Below are positions 8,251 to 16,478 of a stretch of 32,244 nt of DNA, one piece after another (position 1 is the stretch's first letter; each line of letters starts with the position of its first letter). The translations under genes were made by a program, and so were the position numbers. This stretch comes from W2P13-069 sp051876105. Lineage in GTDB: Bacteria; Actinomycetota; Coriobacteriia; Coriobacteriales; QAMH01. A model generated the notes under the pieces. That model did not search any database. It was not told the DNA's origin and saw only the letters and a list, made by a program, of their open reading frames with translations. Location: NCBI GenBank assembly GCA_051876105.1, contig JBJEHN010000063.1:1-32244 (forward strand), written 5' to 3'.

Positions 8251-8339
8251 ACGACACAAAAAGCGCCCCGGCGAGAAACCTGATTGAGAGAAGCTAGTTC
8301 CGTGATCAGATTTACACGCCAGGGCGCTACATGTGTCGT
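8251..8339. repeat. 89-bp nested inverted repeat (possible structured RNA or miniature element)
   Basis: Three stacked helices share one axis. The outer is ACGACAC (8251-8257) with GTGTCGT (8333-8339). After a symmetric 5x5 internal loop comes GCGCCCCGGCG (8263-8273) with CGCCAGGGCGC (8317-8327), one mismatch. After a 6x7 loop comes CTGAT (8280-8284) with ATCAG (8305-8309). No protein is coded here. The rest of 8102-8480 shows short GC hairpins but no gene. Confidence 0.6.
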
Positions 8340-8480
8340 CAGCTAAAGCATATGCGGTTGTAGTGCGAGCGCATCCTAGCACGAACCCACGCCCGTTTTG
8401 CGCCCATTAATCCGCAAATGGATTTCACAGCTGGGCATATTCCGGCCCAGTTACGTTAGTGCTCTTCCCCTGCCAGGGGC

Positions 8481-9452
8481 TTACTTGTCTGTGCCCTTCT
8501 TCTTCCAAGGGTTGATGCAGCAGACGATGATGATGGCGATTACGCAGATCGGCAGCTGCAGCAGGTTTCCGGGCAGTGCCCAGGTGCTGATGTCTGTCAT
8601 GTCGATAAGCGCGCCATAGATAACGGCACCCAGGCCGCTGCCCAGATTCTGCATGAACTGCAGCACAGCCATGGCCATTGAGGCGGCAACGGCGTTTTGC
8701 TGCACCAGCATGGGGGCGAAGGGGCGCATAGAGCCGCCGCCCATGCCGCCGCAGATGGACTGCAGGCCCACAAACATGACCAGGGAGAACCAGCTCATTC
8801 CGGTCATGATGGCACCGGTCTCGGGGTTGCCAACGCCTGCAGAGGTCCACATGAAGAACACGGAGACCATGATGATGAACATAACGAATGCCACCAGGTA
8901 GCGCTTGTGCTCACGCTTGAGCTTGTCGAAGATCACGCCTGCAAGCGGGGCGGTGATGATGCCCACGCCGGTGCAGATGGAGGTGATGTTGGAGGCCTTT
9001 GCCGCGTCCCAACCGCCCAAGGTCAGGTAGGTGTTGTAGTAGCTGTTGACGATACCCAGAGTGTTGAAGGTGAAGCAGAAGAACACCAGGCCGAGCATCC
9101 AGATCCACTTGTTCTTGAGGAAGCCGAAGGACTCGCGCACAGAGGGCATCTGCTCTTCCTGGGCAGCTTCAGGCGAGCCGGCCTGCCCATGGGCGGGCGG
9201 CATCTTGAAGACCAGGGCGAAGAGGACGAATGCCACGATGGAGATGATGGCGGTCATCCAGAACACAGCTACGAAGCCAAGCGCCTGGGAGATGTAGGGC
9301 ACGATACCGAAGGAGAGCACGCAGCCAACGGGGACCCAGGTGGCCCAGATGCCGAGCGCTCGGCCGCGGGTGCTCTCGGGGAACCAGATGGAAACGCAGG
9401 TGGGGCCGGCAACGCCCACCAGGCCGATGCCAATGCCCTCGATTTGCGCCAA
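8481..9452 (-). pseudogene. 5'-truncated MFS transporter gene (OFA-like)
   Basis: The frame codes 323 residues of a major facilitator beginning EGIGIGLVGVAGPTCVSIWFPESTRGRALGIWATWVPVG. This aligns with the upstream paralogue at 9526-10830 from about its residue 132 on (EGVGLGLIGVAAPACVTVWF), so roughly the first 130 residues, helices 1-3 and the start of helix 4, are missing. The only usable start at the break is a TTG at 9452 with no Shine-Dalgarno. The remaining eight or so helices and the C-terminal KKKGTDK tail are intact and the frame is clean, so the truncation looks recent. Only 73 bp separate it from the upstream MFS stop. Very likely non-functional; a sequencing or assembly deletion is the alternative. 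Confidence 0.8.
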
Positions 9453-9525
9453 GCGACTACGAATTGAAGGGCTGACCTCCCTGCGCTCTGGGGCTCTGCC
9501 CGCTACCCTCGCGGCGTGTGCTTGC

Positions 9526-10830
9526 TCAAGCCTGGTCTTCTGCGTGGCTTGTGGTTTTGGTCTTGATCAGGGAGTAGAGGCACAGGAAGAGCGCCAGCGC
9601 GTAGCAAGGGACCTGTAAGACGATGCCCGCGGCCTCCCAGCCCATTGCCTCGAGCGCAGCGCCGAAGATGGGCGAGCCGAGCGAGGAACCCAGGTTCTGC
9701 ATGAACTGCAGCAGGGCCATGGCCATGGTGGCGCCCATCGCGGTGTTGCTCACCAGCATGGGGGCCATGGGCCTCAGGCTGCCGCCGCACATGCCGGCGC
9801 CGATGCCCTGCAGGATGATGACAACCCACATGATGACCAGCGCGTTGGGGCCTGCATGGAACATGATGCAGCCCGTGACCAGCAGCAGCGCCATCATCAC
9901 CATACCCACGGCGTACTTGCGCGCCAGGCTCAGCTTGTCTGTGATGAAGCCGGTGAGAGGCGCGATGACGAGCGAGATGAGCATGGTGAGCGAAGTGAGC
10001 GAGCCCGCCGCCTGCGCGCTGAAGCCCAGCTGGGTTTCCAGGAAGGTGTTGTAGTAGGTGTTCTCGATGCCGATCACCGCAAAGGCGAAGAGGAAGAACA
10101 CGATGCCGAGGATGATGACGCGCTCGTTCTTGAGGAGCTTGAGCGCGTTGCCAAAGCTGCCCTCGATGCCCTTGTCACCCGCCTCACCCGCCGGCATGCG
10201 GAACACCAGCGCGAAGAGCACGAGCGCGAAGGCGCAAAGCCCCGCCAGCGCGAAGGACGGCAGCTGCAGGCCGCCCATGCCGGCGAGCATGGGGATCACG
10301 TTGAAGCCCACCACCGAGCCCAGCGGCACCCAGGTGGCCCAGATGCCCAAGGCCAGACCGCGCTTGCGCGGGGGGAACCACACGGTGACGCAGGCAGGGG
10401 CGGCAACGCCGATGAGCCCAAGGCCCACACCCTCCAAGAAGCGCCCTGCCATGAGGACCTCGACGTTGGGGGCGAGGCCGAAGACGAGGCTGCCAACGCA
10501 CAGGCAGCCCATCGAGAGCAGGATGGTGTTCTTGAGGCCCATGCCCTTGGCGATCCACGCGGCTGGGAAGGCCAGCACCACGCCGATGATGGAGAGCGCG
10601 CTCATCAGCAGGCCAAAGGTCACGGGATCAAGGCCCATGGGCCCATACGTCTGGAAGAGCCACGAGGCAGACGCCGGCACCTTGAACTGGCACAGCGGCG
10701 CGCACACGCTGCAGAGGTAGGTCACGGTGAGCATGGCCCAGGCTTTCCCGGGCACCCTCTGCTCGGCAAGGTCGCCTCTGGCGCTTTGGGGGCTGGTGAC
10801 ACCAGCAGAGCTAACATCAGAGCGGGTCAT
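9526..10830 (-). CDS. MFS transporter (OFA-like), second copy in the cluster
   Basis: A 434-residue permease with the expected 12 helices. A 30-residue cytoplasmic N-terminus precedes helix 1 (AMLTVTYLCSVCAPLCQF). RFLEGVGLGLIGVAAPACVTVWFPPRKRGLALGIWATWVP spans helices 4-5 and the MFS signature loop, and a long cytoplasmic linker containing GEAGDKGIEG separates the two halves. The family imports organic acids and similar anions. Context (molybdoenzyme, amidohydrolase) suggests an aromatic or other organic acid taken up or exchanged, which is inference. The ATG at 10830 has AAGGAGG about nine bases upstream. It is separated from the amidohydrolase gene by 212 bp of structured DNA and followed by a truncated paralogue. 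Confidence 0.9.
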   Translation of the reverse strand: MTRSDVSSAGVTSPQSARGDLAEQRVPGKAWAMLTVTYLCSVCAPLCQFKVPASASWLFQTYGPMGLDPVTFGLLMSALSIIGVVLAFPAAWIAKGMGLKNTILLSMGCLCVGSLVFGLAPNVEVLMAGRFLEGVGLGLIGVAAPACVTVWFPPRKRGLALGIWATWVPLGSVVGFNVIPMLAGMGGLQLPSFALAGLCAFALVLFALVFRMPAGEAGDKGIEGSFGNALKLLKNERVIILGIVFFLFAFAVIGIENTYYNTFLETQLGFSAQAAGSLTSLTMLISLVIAPLTGFITDKLSLARKYAVGMVMMALLLVTGCIMFHAGPNALVIMWVVIILQGIGAGMCGGSLRPMAPMLVSNTAMGATMAMALLQFMQNLGSSLGSPIFGAALEAMGWEAAGIVLQVPCYALALFLCLYSLIKTKTTSHAEDQA

Positions 10831-10911
10831 TTCAATCCGCCTCCTTGTGCTAGAAGAGCGTGCAGCGCGTGCCCAGTGGGGGAGGAGTCTGCACGCAACC
10901 GAAGAAAGGAA

Positions 10912-10977
10912 GCGCCCCCGCGCCGCCATCCCGGGGGAAAGCGGAGCCGGGGGCGCCGTTACACGGTGCAGCCGTGT
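10912..10977 (-). other. Hairpin-rich intergenic segment between amidohydrolase and MFS genes
   Basis: GCGCCCCCG (10912-10920) pairs with CGGGGGCGC (10948-10956), and next to it ACACGG-TGCAG-CCGTGT (10961-10977) forms a perfect 6-bp stem. No T-run follows on the minus strand, so these look more like processing or stabilising stems than intrinsic terminators. Confidence 0.5.
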
Positions 10978-10996
10978 GGGGGCTGCTGGAACTCTG

Positions 10997-11031
10997 CCGG
11001 GCGACCCTCTCAGCACGAGCCGCCCGGTTTT
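10997..11031 (+). terminator. Stem-loop with T-run on plus strand, next to amidohydrolase stop
   Basis: CCGGGCG (10997-11003) pairs with CGCCCGG (11021-11027) and is followed by TTTT. The T-run is on the plus strand although both flanking genes read minus, so its role as a terminator is doubtful. Confidence 0.3.
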
Positions 11032-11042
11032 GAGCGAGAACC

Positions 11043-12116
11043 CTAGAGGTTGAAGATGCGGGCCGCGTTGCCGCCCTTGATGAGGTCCTTCTCCTCATCC
11101 GTGATGTCGAGCGCGTCGATGGCCTCGACGGACCGAGCCAGCCACTCGTAGAACACGGGGAAGGAGGAGCCCATGAGGATGTGGTCGGCACCATGGACCT
11201 TGACGGCGCACTCCAGCTGGGCCTTGCCCCAGCTCATGGCGTGGCAGGCGTCGAAGTAGATGTTGTTGGTCAGGTAGCGGTCGTAGGCCTCGCGGTCGAC
11301 GTTGGTGGCCAGGCGGTTCATGGCCTCCTTCTTCTTGGTGGACTTGTGCGGGGCCAGGATCTGCTGCAGGCCGAACCAGTTGCCGCCCAGCATGGTGTGG
11401 ACGAACTTCAGGTTGGGGAACTCGTCGAACATGCCAGAGTAGATCTCGCGGCCCACGGCTGCAGCCTGGACGTTGAGGCGGCCGAGCTCGCGGCGCAGCA
11501 CGGTGTACTCCTCGAAGTTGGCAAAGGCGTTCTGGCCGGGGGTGTGGTGGACAACGGCCGGGACCTTCCACTCGTTGAGGACCTTCATGTAGCCGCGGAA
11601 GAGCTCGTCGTCGAGGAACTTGTCGCCGTAACAGCAGGCGAACTGCACGCCCACCATGCCCAGGTCCTCAAGGCAGCGCTTGAGCTCGTCGACGTCCTCC
11701 TTGCGGCCAAACGGCGGCAGCACCGCGTTGGCCACGAGGCGGCCCTCAGAGCGGCGGCACATCTCGGCGGCCTGGTCGTTGACGATCTTGCACATCTCCA
11801 GGGGCAGCCACTCCTGCCACACGGGCATGCGCAGCATGGCGATATCGACGCCGGCCTCGTCCATGGCGCGGATCTTGGTCTCGAGCGTGTAGTCGCCGTC
11901 GACGTAGTTCAAGATCTCCTCGCCGCTCTTTGCCATGGCGAGCACGATCTGCTCTTTGGTGCCGTCCGGGGTCTTGCTCAGGAAGGCCTTCATGCCCATG
12001 GTGATGGGAGCGGAGTACAGGAAGCCGTTGAGGATCTTCTCGTCGCTGAAGAGGTTGGTGGGCAGGAAGTGCATGTTGTCGTCGATAACGCGGGTCTTCT
12101 TTGTCTCAGTGCTCAT
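11043..12116 (-). CDS. Amidohydrolase-2 family protein with altered metal site
   Basis: A 357-residue TIM-barrel protein of the amidohydrolase-2 (PF04909, ACMSD / aromatic decarboxylase-like) family. Fold landmarks are VIDDNMHFLP (residues 10-19), VDIAMLRMPVWQEWLP, VVHHTPGQNAF (188-198), FPNLKFVHTMLGGNWFGL (233-250) and HILMGSSFP (312-320). In active members the first motif is DxHxH and the last is GSDxP; here the first His is Asn14 (H16 kept) and the last Asp is Ser318. H190/H191 and H240 remain. It may use different metal chemistry, be metal-free, or act as a binding protein. Known relatives decarboxylate hydroxylated aromatic acids, which would fit the adjacent molybdoenzyme and transporters (inference). 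ATG 12116 has AAAGGGG upstream. Substrate unknown. Confidence 0.85.
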   Translation of the reverse strand: MSTETKKTRVIDDNMHFLPTNLFSDEKILNGFLYSAPITMGMKAFLSKTPDGTKEQIVLAMAKSGEEILNYVDGDYTLETKIRAMDEAGVDIAMLRMPVWQEWLPLEMCKIVNDQAAEMCRRSEGRLVANAVLPPFGRKEDVDELKRCLEDLGMVGVQFACCYGDKFLDDELFRGYMKVLNEWKVPAVVHHTPGQNAFANFEEYTVLRRELGRLNVQAAAVGREIYSGMFDEFPNLKFVHTMLGGNWFGLQQILAPHKSTKKKEAMNRLATNVDREAYDRYLTNNIYFDACHAMSWGKAQLECAVKVHGADHILMGSSFPVFYEWLARSVEAIDALDITDEEKDLIKGGNAARIFNL

Positions 12117-12257
12117 GAGAGCCCCTTTCTTCTTGCCGGCCCCGTTGCGGCTGGGTTGTCGGCACCCTGCCAAGGGCCGGTTCAGCTCCAACGGCATCGC
12201 GTGCCGTTAAAACCTCGATAGAACAACACCTTGCTGTGTGCGCAGGTTAAGGCTGGT

Positions 12258-12294
12258 GGGCGCCCTGGCTCAGTTCTCTTGGAGCAGGGCGCCC
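12258..12294 (-). terminator. Strong hairpin after the MFS gene (no T-tract)
   Basis: The arms 12258-12271 and 12282-12294 form a 13-bp GC-rich stem with one bulged G and a 10-nt loop, starting eight bases after the stop of the MFS gene at 12302. There is no T-run on the minus strand, so it may stabilise the 3' end or attenuate rather than terminate. The remaining 12117-12257 holds no gene. Confidence 0.4.
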
Positions 12295-12301
12295 TGAGCA
12301 G

Positions 12302-13636
12302 CTAGTGCTGCCCTGCCTCCTCCTGATGGGCGTTGGCGTCTACGAGCTCCTGATCGGGCTTGACTAGCAGCGCGCAGACAACCATGACGACGGCGATGGG
12401 GACGCCGACGTAGAGGCTTGCTGCTCCAAAACCCCAGAGGTCGATGGCATTGCCGTAGAAGTTGGTGAACAGCTGGCCGCCGAACTCCAGGATGGTGATG
12501 AGCGCCAGGCCCAGGGTGACGGCGGTGACGCCACCGCGGCCGACGAGCATGGGCATCATGGGGCGCAGGCACGCGACCATGACGCCGTTTGCAACGATCA
12601 TGCAGCAGACGTACACGATGAACATGGGCATGCCGAGGTTTTTGAAGCCGAAGCAGCAGGCCAGCACGTAGCCGATGGCGCCGATGACGATGAGGACGTA
12701 CTTGCGCTTGAACTGGATGCGGTCGAGAATCGCGCCGAAGACGGGGGCGATGATACCTGCGGCGGTGCAGATGGAGGCGATGCCGTTGGCAAAGACCGCA
12801 TCCCAGCCCATGCCGCCGCTCTCAACAGCCGTAGTGAAGAAGGTGGGGTTGTAGGTGGTGAAGCCGTGGGAGACGAAGGTGTAGAAGAAGAAGCACAGGC
12901 ACAGGCAGATGACCTGGCGCTTCTTGACGAACTTGATGCCGTCCTTGAGCGAGGTGGCCTCGTTGGAGATCTGGCCGGATGCAGGCGGGATGCGGTATGC
13001 GAAGACGACCAGCGCCAGTGCGATGATGGCGATGACAGTGATAACCCACCACGTGGCGTGGAGGTCGGCAGCAGTGGCCAACGGCACGATGATGTTGTAC
13101 TCGATGAGGATGGAGACGGGCACCCAAGTGGCCCACAGCGCCATGGCAAGGGCGCGCTTGTCGTTGGCAAACCACATGGAGACTGCCGTCGTGGCAGACA
13201 CGGCCACGAAGCCGATGCCGAGTCCAGCGATCACGCGGCTCGCAGAAAGCATGACGAAGCTCTCGCCGGAAAGGGCGGCCATTGCACCGCCTGCAACCAG
13301 GCACAGCGCCGAGAGCAGCAGGATGGTCTTGATGCCGAGCTTGTTCTGCAAGAAGATCGCGATCAGCGAAGAGACGATGGCGCCAACCGCAACCCATGTC
13401 ATCAGCATGCCGAAGTCTGCGTTGATGTTGAGTGCAGCGATGGCCTCCTCGGGGTTGCCGCCTTGGGCCATCGCAGCTCCGACGGCCGGCCCGATGATGT
13501 AGGTTTCGATGATGCCGTTGGCCATGGGCGGGCAGGAGAACCAGAGCATGGCGGCAGAGACGCTCAGCAGGTAGACGATGAGCAGGATGACCCATGCGTA
13601 GGCGGGCGTCTTGCCTGCGGTTTCGTTTTGTGACAT
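12302..13636 (-). CDS. MFS transporter (OFA-like), first copy in the cluster
   Basis: A 444-residue, 12-helix permease. Helix 1 is AYAWVILLIVYLLSVSAAMLWF, followed by an unusually long first periplasmic loop with GPAVGAAMAQGGNPEEAIAA. Helix 4 is ASRVIAGLGIGFVAVSATTA, and the loop MWFANDKRALAMALWATWVP parallels the other two MFS genes of the cluster. A basic loop with DRIQFKRKY follows helix 8, and the C-terminus is a short acidic tail (ANAHQEEAGQH). The ATG at 13636 has AAAGGAC upstream. It lies 74 bp after the iron-sulfur gene and is probably cotranscribed with it. It is less like the other two MFS proteins than they are to each other, so it may carry a different compound, for instance product rather than substrate (inference). 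Confidence 0.9.
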   Translation of the reverse strand: MSQNETAGKTPAYAWVILLIVYLLSVSAAMLWFSCPPMANGIIETYIIGPAVGAAMAQGGNPEEAIAALNINADFGMLMTWVAVGAIVSSLIAIFLQNKLGIKTILLLSALCLVAGGAMAALSGESFVMLSASRVIAGLGIGFVAVSATTAVSMWFANDKRALAMALWATWVPVSILIEYNIIVPLATAADLHATWWVITVIAIIALALVVFAYRIPPASGQISNEATSLKDGIKFVKKRQVICLCLCFFFYTFVSHGFTTYNPTFFTTAVESGGMGWDAVFANGIASICTAAGIIAPVFGAILDRIQFKRKYVLIVIGAIGYVLACCFGFKNLGMPMFIVYVCCMIVANGVMVACLRPMMPMLVGRGGVTAVTLGLALITILEFGGQLFTNFYGNAIDLWGFGAASLYVGVPIAVVMVVCALLVKPDQELVDANAHQEEAGQH

Positions 13637-13710
13637 TTCAGTCCTTTCAGATAGCGGTGAGCAGATGGTTCATCGGCTGAGGCACACGGCGCGTGAGCGC
13701 ACGCGGTGCC

Positions 13711-14055
13711 CTACACCTCCCTGACGGCGACGAGCACCTTCTTGGGGGTGTCGAGCCCTGCGGCCAGCTCGTCAACGGTGCCGTATTCCAGGCACTGGGC
13801 CTGGCAGTGCTGCACGCAGCTGGGGCGCTTGCCCTTGGCCACGCGCGCCTCGCACAGGTCGCACCACTCCGTGAACAACGGGATGAAGTCGTACTGCCAG
13901 TGCTTCTCCTCGGGCTCGATGGGGAGGGGGCCCAGCTTGGAAATGCGCAAGCCGCACTCCTTCTCGCTGAAGCCGCGCTCCTGCTGACAAGCGACGACGC
14001 AGGCCTCGCAGCCGGTGCAGTAGTTGACGTCGACGAGTATTCCCTTGATGGTCAT
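13711..14055 (-). CDS. Small 2x[4Fe-4S] electron-transfer subunit
   Basis: A 114-residue ferredoxin-like protein, MTIKGILVDVNYCTGCEACVVAC at its start. Cysteines C13-x2-C16-x2-C19-x3-C23 and C65-x2-C68-x11-C80-x3-C84 give two [4Fe-4S] binding sets; C88 is extra. It resembles the N-terminal half of DmsB-type subunits, which normally carry four clusters in about 200 residues, so it is a shortened version. Located 20 bp after the molybdoenzyme gene, it should pass electrons to the enzyme's N-terminal cluster. Neither protein has a Tat signal and no membrane anchor gene is present, so the pair is probably cytoplasmic. ATG 14055 has AGAGGAG about eight bases upstream. Confidence 0.9.
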   Translation of the reverse strand: MTIKGILVDVNYCTGCEACVVACQQERGFSEKECGLRISKLGPLPIEPEEKHWQYDFIPLFTEWCDLCEARVAKGKRPSCVQHCQAQCLEYGTVDELAAGLDTPKKVLVAVREV

Positions 14056-14075
14056 GCGAGTTCTCCTCTCTGCGG

Positions 14076-16478
14076 CTAGGCCTTGTAGATGCGGCACATC
14101 ATTGCCTTGTAGTTCGCGCCAAAGCCGGAGACGCCGGCGTCGAAGGGGACGAGGTTGTTGATGTTGGACTCGAAGGTGCCGAACAGGCCCTTCTTCTCGT
14201 CCTCGAGGTTCTCCTCCGCCTGGTCCTTGCGCTCGGGGAACCACCAGCCGTGCTCGCACTGCATGACGCGCGGGTCGTAGCTCTCGTTGTAAGAGGCCTT
14301 GTACTTGCACTTGCCGTGCTTGTTTTCCAGCCACATCCAGTCGCCGTCTGCGATGCCGTGCTTGGCGGCTGTCTGTGGGTGGATGTAGCAGAGCGGGTCC
14401 GGGTGCAGGGCGCGCAGCTTCTTGACCTGGCGCTGCTCGGAGTGGAAGAAGTGCGGTACGCGGGCGCCGCTGGTGACGATGTAGGGGTACTCCTCCAGGT
14501 CCTCCGGGGCGGAGTAGGGGCTCTCGGCCGGCTCCACGTAGGAGGGCAGGGGGTCGAGGCCGGACCACTGGGTGTGGTGGAAGACCATGGAGTAGACCTC
14601 GGCGCGGCCCGTCTCCGTCTGGAAGCCCAGGCTGCCGTCGTTGCGCAGGCCACCGGTCTCGTACTTGCGGTACTGGAACTCGGGGTACTTCCAGGTGGCC
14701 TCGCGCAGCTCCTGCCAGGTGAAGCCGCCGTCTTCAAGCGCGTAGTCCCACATCTCCTGGACGTCGTCCCAGGGATAGGCGATGTCTGCGTTCTGCGGGC
14801 GGATGGCGTCTGTGAGGCGCTTGCCCAGCTCGAGGAAGATCGTGTTGTCTGCCTTGGTGTCTCCCACGGGCTCGATGGCCTTGTTGATGCAGCTGATGCG
14901 GTAGGGGTTCAAGCCGCCAAAGCCGTCGCGCTCCGCGTAGGTGGCGGCGGGCAGGACCACGTCTGCCAGGGCCATCATGGTCGGGGTCATGAAGAGGTCC
15001 TCGACCACCACGAACTCCAGCTCCTTGTACCACTCAAGCTGCTTTTCTGCCTGAGCGCCCATGGTGGCCAGGAAGTTGTTGGTGGCGAAGTACGCCGCCT
15101 TGGGCTTGTAGGGGTCGCCGGTCTGCCAGGCCTCGATGGTGGCGTTGGAGCTCATGACCTTGAAGCCCGCACCGAACATGGGGTAGCGCTCAACGCCGAT
15201 GCGCATGAGGTGCTCTTCAGGGGTGATGAGCTCGTCGTAGCCCCAGTTGCCCACCCAGTTGGGCTGCTCGATGCCCCAGCAGGCGCGGCCGATTACGTTG
15301 CCGCCGGGCACGTCGAGGTTGCCGGTGATGGTCCACAACGCCACGACCGCGTGCGCGGCCTGCTGGCCGCCGGTCTGCTGGTCGAGCGCGACGCCCCACT
15401 GGATGGCGGCGGGCTTGGAGGTAGCGTAGGTGCGCGCCACGCGGACGACGTCCTCCTTGGGCACCCAGGCGCGCTCGCAGAGCTCGTCGAGGTCGAGCTG
15501 CGCCACGCGCCCGCACACCGCCTCCAGGCCGTAGACCCACTTGTCGCAGAAGTCGGCGTCATAGAGCTTCTCATCGCAGATGACCTTGAGCATGGCCATG
15601 GCCAGTGCGCCGTCGCCGCCGGGGCGCACGCGCAACCAGTCCTTGCCGGCGCGTGCGGCGATCCAGGTGAGCTGCGGGTCGACCACGGCTACCTTCATCC
15701 CGCGCTTCATGAGGTCGGTGATCCAATGGCCGTAGAAGCCGTCTGCGTTGGAGTAGAAGGGCTGGTGGCCCCAGATGATGCAGTACTCGGGCACCACATA
15801 GCGCGGATCGTCATAGCGATCCGGCAGGAACTGCGAGCAGTCCATGACGCAGGCGTCGCCCAGCATGCACGCCATCGAGGAGATGCGCGGCAGGTAGCAG
15901 GAGTTGCCGGCGAAGTAGGGCACGCCCTCGTTGGGAGAGCCGATGCACGCGTTGAGGCGCGTGATCTGGTGGATGTCGCGGCCCGTGCCCTGGCACATCA
16001 TGATCGTCTCGGAGCCATACGTATCAGAGATGCGCTTGAACTCCTCGACGATGATGTCGTAGGCCTCGTCCCAGCTGATGCGCTCGAAGCGGTCCTTGCC
16101 GCGGTCCTCGCGCTTGCGCTTCATGGGGTAGAGCAGGCGCTCGTCGTGGTAGATGTAGTCCGGGATGCACAGGCAGCGGCTGCACAGGCGGCCCTGGTTG
16201 TAGGGGTCCTCGGGGTCGCCCTCGACCTTGACGACCTTGCCGTCTTTCACATACGTCAGGATGCCGCAGACGTTGTGGCATCCGGGGGCGGAGCGGGCCG
16301 TGCCGCGGATGACGGTCATGCCGTCTTCCTCCCACTTCCAGGGGAGCTTCTTCATCTCCACTGCGGGGATCTCTGTCTGCTTGTCCTCTCGGCGGGGCAG
16401 GCGCGTGCCGCGGCGGTAGCGCTGGCCGTTGGTCTCGCCCCAGAAGTACTCGACTTCTTCAGATTGTCTGTCGCTCAT
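14076..16478 (-). CDS. Molybdopterin-dependent oxidoreductase catalytic subunit (DMSO reductase superfamily)
   Basis: An 800-residue catalytic subunit with bis-MGD oxidoreductase architecture. The N-terminal [4Fe-4S] motif is A64-x2-C67-x3-C71-x27-C99, so the usual first cysteine is alanine; C102 and C104 are nearby. VKDGKVVKVEGDPEDPYNQGRLC and RISWDEAYDII are standard. A likely Mo ligand is C194 in GNSCYLPR (inference). GHQP, VVDPQLTWIAARAG and WGVALDQQTGG belong to the cofactor domains, and the final beta-barrel begins near YPYIVTSGARVPHFF. No Tat signal is present. The nearest described enzymes in outline are acetylene hydratase, pyrogallol transhydroxylase and gut Eggerthellaceae catechol dehydroxylases; the last also pair with small Fe-S proteins and MFS genes. 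ATG 16478 has GGAGGAAAGG upstream. It heads the leftward cluster. Substrate unknown. Confidence 0.9.
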   Translation of the reverse strand: MSDRQSEEVEYFWGETNGQRYRRGTRLPRREDKQTEIPAVEMKKLPWKWEEDGMTVIRGTARSAPGCHNVCGILTYVKDGKVVKVEGDPEDPYNQGRLCSRCLCIPDYIYHDERLLYPMKRKREDRGKDRFERISWDEAYDIIVEEFKRISDTYGSETIMMCQGTGRDIHQITRLNACIGSPNEGVPYFAGNSCYLPRISSMACMLGDACVMDCSQFLPDRYDDPRYVVPEYCIIWGHQPFYSNADGFYGHWITDLMKRGMKVAVVDPQLTWIAARAGKDWLRVRPGGDGALAMAMLKVICDEKLYDADFCDKWVYGLEAVCGRVAQLDLDELCERAWVPKEDVVRVARTYATSKPAAIQWGVALDQQTGGQQAAHAVVALWTITGNLDVPGGNVIGRACWGIEQPNWVGNWGYDELITPEEHLMRIGVERYPMFGAGFKVMSSNATIEAWQTGDPYKPKAAYFATNNFLATMGAQAEKQLEWYKELEFVVVEDLFMTPTMMALADVVLPAATYAERDGFGGLNPYRISCINKAIEPVGDTKADNTIFLELGKRLTDAIRPQNADIAYPWDDVQEMWDYALEDGGFTWQELREATWKYPEFQYRKYETGGLRNDGSLGFQTETGRAEVYSMVFHHTQWSGLDPLPSYVEPAESPYSAPEDLEEYPYIVTSGARVPHFFHSEQRQVKKLRALHPDPLCYIHPQTAAKHGIADGDWMWLENKHGKCKYKASYNESYDPRVMQCEHGWWFPERKDQAEENLEDEKKGLFGTFESNINNLVPFDAGVSGFGANYKAMMCRIYKA

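Noticed and set aside
7970..8287. A 105-codon frame in the gap after rarD
   Set aside because: It runs through the palindrome and a Lys/Arg-rich tail, has no ribosome site or recognisable domain, and is explained by the repeat structure.
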